A stretch of DNA of 64,000 nucleotides from Epiperipatus broadwayi (taxonomy: Eukaryota; Onychophora; Udeonychophora; Euonychophora; Peripatidae): assembly GCA_028023455.1 (NCBI GenBank), contig JAQFVV010012575.1, positions 864,517 through 928,516 on the forward strand. Reading direction: 5' to 3'. Made by a program: the position numbers and the translations under genes. Below are positions 58,437 through 64,000 of the stretch, in pieces. Below the pieces are notes generated by a model that saw only the letters and a program-made list of their open reading frames with translations, was not told the DNA's origin and searched no databases. Position 1 is the first letter of the stretch. The number at the start of each line of letters is the position of its first letter.

Positions 58437-58816
58437 AATGTTGTCCTGTACATGTGGAGTTCAGATTGACCTTAGGTCAACATGGGTATGACAATAATCT
58501 CGGCCTCAGGGTGGCCTTTGAGCATTCCATCATCAGATTTTCAATTGGATGGATGGTTGAAGAGTTGGAGTGTGGAGTAGATTGAAGCCTGTCCATTAAA
58601 GTAAGAAGATTGTCTATCTTAATATATATCTGAGCACTTATAGTATATATGTGTAGAGATGATAGTCTGGACTAACTGATGATTACTGGTTTAGCATGAA
58701 ATACGTATATTGGTGATTATTTATCTTTTCAACATATATGTGTTTAGGTGTATCAGTGTTATTAGATAGAGTAGAGAGTGGTTGGTCATGTGAAAGTCTG
58801 TGCTCATATATCGTAT
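58437..58816 (+). mobile_element. Retroposon-like insertion with 16-bp target duplication
   Basis: It is flanked by ATATTATCTGATATTA (58421-58436) and ATATTATTTGATATTA (58817-58832). Block copy 1 has the single site at about 22285-22310. The insert is a copy of the unit at 778-1210, lacking that unit's last 70 or so bases. A long, variable duplication is typical of LINE-mediated insertion. No A-box/B-box pair or poly(A) was recognised, so neither SINE nor LINE 3' end is established. Confidence 0.75.
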
Positions 58817-59176
58817 ATATTATTTGATATTATATATATATTTGTTGTTGTTGATTTTTGAAATGTGTAAATATTGTAAATAAAATTTGTTTTTAGGAAA
58901 TTTATAATATATGTCAGTAATCTTGTTTCTTAACACTAACAACACATTACTGTTATTGCTATTACAATCGTCATCACCCAGTATTATCAATTTTATTAAA
59001 TTTTGTGTGGAGAGTATATAAAATTATAATATTAATTGAGTAAAATATTGTTGCTGATATATAGAGATACTATTTAAAATGATCTAGTAAAAACAAAATA
59101 TTTAATTTTAAGGAATAATATCTCAATAAGTAGTCAGATACCACCATTCACTAAACTTTGCCATATTGTTCATTAT

Positions 59177-60239
59177 TGTCAAATCTAAATTGCTCATAGA
59201 TAATATTATAATTGTCCTACTGGTAACTTTACAATCGTGATTAAAATTTTTCAAGATATTTAATGATAAACATGATTATTATATTTACCTTATTGTTATA
59301 GATTTGTTGTTTTAATATAAAATTTAGAATTTATCTTTATGATTACCAGTAAAGCAATTAGATTTTTTTAGTAATTCTTTTATATAAGTTATCTTAATTG
59401 TCTATATTTAGATAGTAGTAAAATCCCTCTTACTGATCCAGATATACATTATAAAAGTATTGAAATTTGGAATTATATGAACCCTGAGAAATTAAATTAT
59501 TGAGTAATAGTTTTACTTTGATTGTGCTATTAGATTTTATTCTTAAGTCAGTTGATCTGTGTTACCTTAGTCTCTTATCTTCGTTCTTATTGTTTTATTG
59601 ATTCATTAAAACATCAAAGATTTTTTTAAAAATTATTTAAATTTAGAACACTTTTGCTTTTGCTTTAGTAATATCAAATTAATGTTTCAGGATCCCATTT
59701 ATCATCATCATAGCTCATCCTTATTTTATTTTATTTTAATTTTATCATCATATTATTCTCCCAGAAGAGCTTAATAATTTTTTATTGATCCCCATTTCAT
59801 TACATTAATTATTAGTTCTCTCAATATACCCCCTTTTTCTTCTCCTCATTCTTAGATCTATCCATTATTCATTTACAATATTGAATTATTATTGCTTTTC
59901 ATTACTCTTTTAAAAACCTTGTACATTTTTACTCATTGATCATTCATCTTATTGTGGTAATTCATACTCATTCACTAATAGATATTATCCTGATTATTAA
60001 ATACTTAACATAATTGTAAATTAAATAAATGTCCTTTAATATCATTGTCTTTAAGTATTTAAAGTTAATTTAATCAATATGCTTTGTATAATGTCAGATT
60101 ATAGGAAACTTAAGATAATGTAGTCAGTAGTACATTCTGGCATCTCTTATATCTATTCATGCTCATGATAGTCAAACCAGCTCTTGTGCTTTCACATAGA
60201 TTCATGTTTAATCTATTATTTTATTATATTATATATTTG
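59177..60239. other. Intergenic, nothing recognised
   Basis: AT-rich DNA with no feature that I can support. Confidence 0.5.
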
Positions 60240-60860
60240 AAGGTTACAATATATATATATAAAATGTGTATGTATGTAAAAAATATCAACAGTCATTTGT
60301 TTTATTTGATTTGATTAGTTATATATATGCAGAGTATAAGTTGGATGCCAAAAAGATTTAAAGTTAAAATTAAGATATTTTAAATTCTAGCCTTCCCCCA
60401 CTATTTAAGATGAAATCCATTTGTTCAAGAAATTACAAAATTCTTCATAGCTCAATGAAAACTTTCATCCACCTTCTATCATGTTTTTTTTTCCATATGT
60501 CATAGCATCGTCCAGGAGGCAAACCTGCACCAACTGTCTGCAACCAACTGCTTGCTAACAAGGCAGCTACACCAACCTCTCAGCTAATAATGCTTGACTT
60601 TCCACTTGAAAGGGGGAAAAAAGAAGGAAAGAGAGGGAAGATCCTTGCTTATATATATTTGTGTATTTAACTGTTATTTAAATCTATGGGCAAATATGCA
60701 GTTAGCAATGATATTTACAATTATTAATTATGTCATGGGTAAGATGCTGATCTGCATATAGTGAGCCTCGATCTATTTATGGAAGTTTAATGGGGCTTTA
60801 ATATTAGTGTCAGTTTGACTGTATTCCTTGTGGTAGTACTTAGTGATAATATTCATAAAA
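60240..60860 (+). repeat. Long dispersed repeat, third copy (partial)
   Basis: This matches about 8340-8960 (anchors CATTTGTTTTATTTGATTTG, AAATCTATGGGCAAATATG, GGCTTTAATA). A SINE has inserted at 60497-60598 that the other copy lacks. Confidence 0.65.
60497..60598 (-). mobile_element. tRNA-derived SINE, diverged
   Basis: On the minus strand it has head GTCAAGCATTATTAGCTGAG and end GATGCTATGACA. The B-box region is mutated (CAGGTTTGCCTCC). The middle has a partial duplication (CAACTGTCTG, CAACCAACTG on the plus strand). Confidence 0.6.
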
Positions 60861-63084
60861 TAGAAAGAAGAATTAAAGAATCTTTTATTATTAAAAATTT
60901 ATGATTCTGAAGCAATTAACTTATTTATAAGTTCATTTAATATTAAGGGTGTATGGGAAGTAAGTGGAATTGTTGGTAATGTTTAGTTTAAATATGTTAT
61001 TATTTTGTAGATCTTTACACTTAACAAGTCTTCTTGTAGCAGTGAAACCATTGGCTGTGTTTTATAATTTATTTTCTTTGCTAATCTGGTTGAGTTGTGA
61101 ATTTAGAGTAATTTTAATTGTTTTTTGACTAGTTTAGCTTTATAATTTTAATATATATATATTAGTTGGGTTACATGGCACACAGCAACATAGTTGTGTG
61201 TGTGCATATATATAACAAAGTAAAGGAAAAGTAGAAAAAACACAGACAAAAATTTTAGTAGATATTTTCTATATTTCCTGGAATATAATAATATAATAAA
61301 TAAAATAAATAATTCTGGATTTGAAATAAAATTTTGTTATAAATTAAACATTTAAAAAATTCTAATAAATATTTTATTGAATTCTGACTTTGAAATTTAA
61401 AAATAAGCATGTTTTTTCATAATTGTAAAAATGGCTATTATTTTATTTTGAAAGATTTTAATTAATTAATTGGTAAATTTTTATTTATGTAGAAATCTTT
61501 GTATATCACATGGTGATAAAAATTTTGAAGTTGTTTTTAAAAGGATTAAAATTGTTTTTAATCAAAATAAGGAGTAGACAAAAGTACAATTAAGATTTTT
61601 TTATCACTTCAGATGACTCTTATAAAAAGGGCTGATAAAAATCTTGGTTGAGTTCTTGTTTTAATATTTTCAGAAGCAGTTGGTTGGTAATAGTTGATGT
61701 TTGAAGAGTTATAAAAATATAGCTCTTATAAACATGTAGCTAAAGTCAGGACAGTAGATTCAGGATCTGCTACTAGTTCTCTTTTGGAGAAGTATTAATT
61801 CATCTAAAGTCTGGGTCTATTTCCAATGAGTCATTAGCCTGTATAAATGAGGACAAAACAGCTTGCCTGAAGTCAATGTGGAACCAACTACAGAACACTC
61901 ATTTACCTTTCTGATGATGACAATACCCGAGTTATACTTTTCCTGATAGGACTATAAACCAGTCTTTCAAAGAAAAACTCACCAAGAAATCTCATCAGTT
62001 GATGAAGAAGTGGTTAGATGTATGCAAGCAAAGAACCACAGACAAATGCACCACATGACATATATATATATTTCATGAGATGTTTTAAATAATTCATTTT
62101 TAAAAAAAAATGATATTCTAAAAAGTGAGATATCTAACATAGATCAATATTATCTTAAATTGTTTAAATTCTATATTTTTTTAAAAAAGAGTAATGCAAA
62201 TAAATAACTCTGCTTTGATTAAAAAATGTAAGAGTCAGAATTAACATTTAAAAGATATTTACAATCTTTTAAAGAAGCAACCAGTGATCATGATATACAT
62301 ATATATATATCATGATCACTTATCTGTAGGTCATAATAAGGTAGAAAGGTCAATTACTAAAAAATTTTAAATTTTAAGTTATATTTGTATGATATATAAA
62401 TAATAGTAGGATAATTAAATTTTACAGTACAATTTAAAGCTGAAAATACCTGGTATATAAAAATGTAATAGAGTATTTTAAGAGAAGACAGTTAAATAAA
62501 GCTTAATAATATCCTTGCTTATGGTTGTAAAAGCTGGCCATATAAAATAACACAGCTATAAATAATTAAAAGTATATTAATAATTTGAGTATAATATTTC
62601 AAACTAATAAATTAAATAAATGCTATATGTAGTGTATAATTATATTTAATAGTCAAATTTAATAGAGTATATTTTAAAATAGACTTTAAGATGGTGAGAA
62701 TTATATTTAGTTCTACAAGTTTTAATTATTTTCCAAATTTTTATAAAATATATCAGTTTTGGTAATTTAGACCGAGACATAAATAAAAAATCATTTGATA
62801 AAGTTAGTAAACACGTGACTGTATATTATATACCTTCACACACACGCTTGTTAAAATAATAATAAAGTTTGTGAATTTGAAACTAGATATGATTGCCATC
62901 GATCATTAAAGTAAGAGTTAAAATATTAAATATTATTTTAATAATTGTTTTTAAAGTTTAAATAATTTTGATAAAACTAAAATTGAAGTTAAAAATACTA
63001 GTCTAAATAATATTTGAGACATTACGTCATCAATTCTTTATTTTAAAAGTCTAATCTGTTATATAACTAAAATGTGTAAATTTG
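60861..63084. other. Intergenic; small palindrome at 62285-62322
   Basis: AT-rich DNA. GTGATCATGATATA and its inverse surround a (TA) run at 62285-62322. No gene was recognised. Confidence 0.5.
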
Positions 63085-63165
63085 TTCGCGCTAAAAAGTC
63101 ATTAACCAATCAACGGAGGTAAATTAGCAGACAAAATATAAGAATTATACAGAGCGGGAGGGGAG
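63085..63165 (+). promoter_or_regulatory. Weak promoter-like patch
   Basis: TTCGCGC (E2F-like) at 63088, a CCAAT box in TTAACCAATCAACGG at 63102-63116, and GAGCGGGAGGGGAG at 63152. It lies 210 bp upstream of the small ORF at 63378. Tentative. Confidence 0.25.
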
Positions 63166-63377
63166 AAGTAATGTGTAAGTGAAAGAGAAAGTAACATATT
63201 TTTTTAGCTGGTAACACCGTAGCTGAAAAAGGGATATAAATTTAAAATTTTGTATTTATTTTAAAAGTTCTTTTGTAACATATAATATATTTTGACTGCC
63301 TCTACATGGATTGCTAATTTTAAAAGTTATCTTACCAGGGAATTTTATTCAAGTTTAACCAAAAGCCTACAGTAAAG

Positions 63378-63557
63378 ATGGAAGTACAAGGAAAAATACC
63401 TAAAAATATTGCTGAAGGAAAAATATTTGGAAAGTACCTTAAGACAGCTTTATTTATGCTCAATCAGAAACTTATTGTTATAATTCAGAGAAATAGAATT
63501 TGGATGCTATATGAAAATTTAAAAGAGAAGTTACTTGCCGTCAGGAAAAAATTATGA
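63378..63557 (+). CDS. Small hypothetical ORF, 59 codons
   Basis: ATG in a good context (GTAAAGATGG) opens MEVQGKIPKNIAEGKIFGKY and ends ...LLAVRKKL before TGA. The predicted peptide is basic with a hydrophobic middle. No family was recognised. It could be a first exon, a micropeptide or chance. Confidence 0.2.
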   Translation: MEVQGKIPKNIAEGKIFGKYLKTALFMLNQKLIVIIQRNRIWMLYENLKEKLLAVRKKL

Positions 63558-64000
63558 CGCACAAAATTATAAGGCTACTTTGAAGTTATGTTATTCTTCT
63601 CTATGAAAAAAATTTTAATCTGCGTTTTTTGTTTTATTATAAAGAAAATTATGGAAATGTATACTGAAGAAAGAGTATTTATTTTTTAAAGAGATATTAT
63701 AAAAATATAGTACCAGAATTTTAAATAAAGAAAAGAGTAATAGAATATTATGAAAGTTATTATGCGTTTTATAGAAAGGAACAGAAAAACTTTATCTAAT
63801 TAAAAAATATTATAAAGTATTCAATGGAAGAAATGTTTGATCTGAAAAATATAAAATTAAATTATTTAATGAAAATGGATCCAGGAAAACAGAAAAATTT
63901 ACTGAATATTAAATAAAAGTACCCTAAAGATGCATCGTAAAAATCGCGCGGGAAAATACTAGCAGACAATATTAGAAGAGAATATCATGAATTAATAATT
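63558..64000. other. Intergenic, nothing firmly recognised
   Basis: AT-rich DNA. CGCGCGGGAAAA near 63945 matches an E2F-type site, without a gene attached in the window. Confidence 0.4.

Larger units (their letters stand above)
51962..59176 (+). repeat. Duplicated block of about 5 kb, copy 2
   Basis: Collinear partner of 17594-22540 plus 24667-24780. Relative to copy 1 it gained the elements at 53193-54355, 55171-55388, 55454-56510 and 58437-58816, and an extra hairpin arm near 58262-58405. It lacks the TTAA element of copy 1 and about 90 bp near 54377. It is in direct orientation, about 34 kb downstream. Confidence 0.85.

Noticed and set aside
58400-58585. 61-codon plus-strand ORF
   Set aside because: It spans the target duplication and the start of the inserted repeat unit. 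The matching stretch at 778-930 is not open as protein in the same way.

Overview
The window is animal nuclear DNA and very AT-rich. The evidence is spliceosomal-looking punctuation, a broken copy of the animal Golgi protein GLG1, LINEs with APE-type endonuclease, a Penelope-like reverse transcriptase, tRNA-derived SINEs, and Merlin, hAT, piggyBac-like and Tigger-like DNA transposons. The phylum cannot be fixed from the sequence. A short TTAGGG-type patch (55976-56009) sits inside a transposon, so it says little about the telomere. There are no rRNA genes, CRISPR arrays or operons.

The window is almost entirely intergenic and transposon-derived. The only intact protein gene I can defend is at 30538-31329 (+): a 263-residue cysteine-rich secreted protein, probably GPI-anchored, of unknown family. 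About 2.4 kb upstream on the same strand lies a decayed GLG1 copy (26839-28170). A CpG-rich promoter-like patch with a possible first exon is at 35855-35945, and a weaker one precedes a 59-codon ORF at 63378.

Layout. 1-5.8 kb: dispersed repeat units and a LINE ORF1 zinc-knuckle relic. 6-13.2 kb: two diverged copies of one long repeat, one split by a Merlin element, with a gag-like relic between. 13.2-14.7 kb: three consecutive 5'-truncated copies of a LINE with an ATCAC tail. 17.6-24.8 kb and 52-59.2 kb: two direct copies of one block of about 5 kb. Each has been hit by different elements, so each serves as an empty site for the other (piggyBac-like, Tigger-like, a 7-bp-TSD element, a retroposon with 16-bp TSD, a 2.1-kb insertion). 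25-28.2 kb: SINE, tRNA-Gly-like sequence, Penelope-like relic, GLG1 relic. 31-37.2 kb: palindromic foldback elements, one with perfect 70-bp arms just after the intact gene, plus hAT elements and a diverged tandem array. 37.3-44.5 kb: a minus-strand copy of the ATCAC LINE next to a nearly full-length L1/Tx1-like LINE. 46-51.9 kb: SINE, hAT, foldback, Tigger-like element. 59.2-64 kb: mostly featureless.

The genes do not form a pathway. I found no clearly new cellular system. The best leads are the paired-copy insertion record, the perfect palindrome, several unclassified insertions with clean boundaries, and the orphan GPI-type protein. All similarity statements come from reading by eye; no alignment or database search was run.
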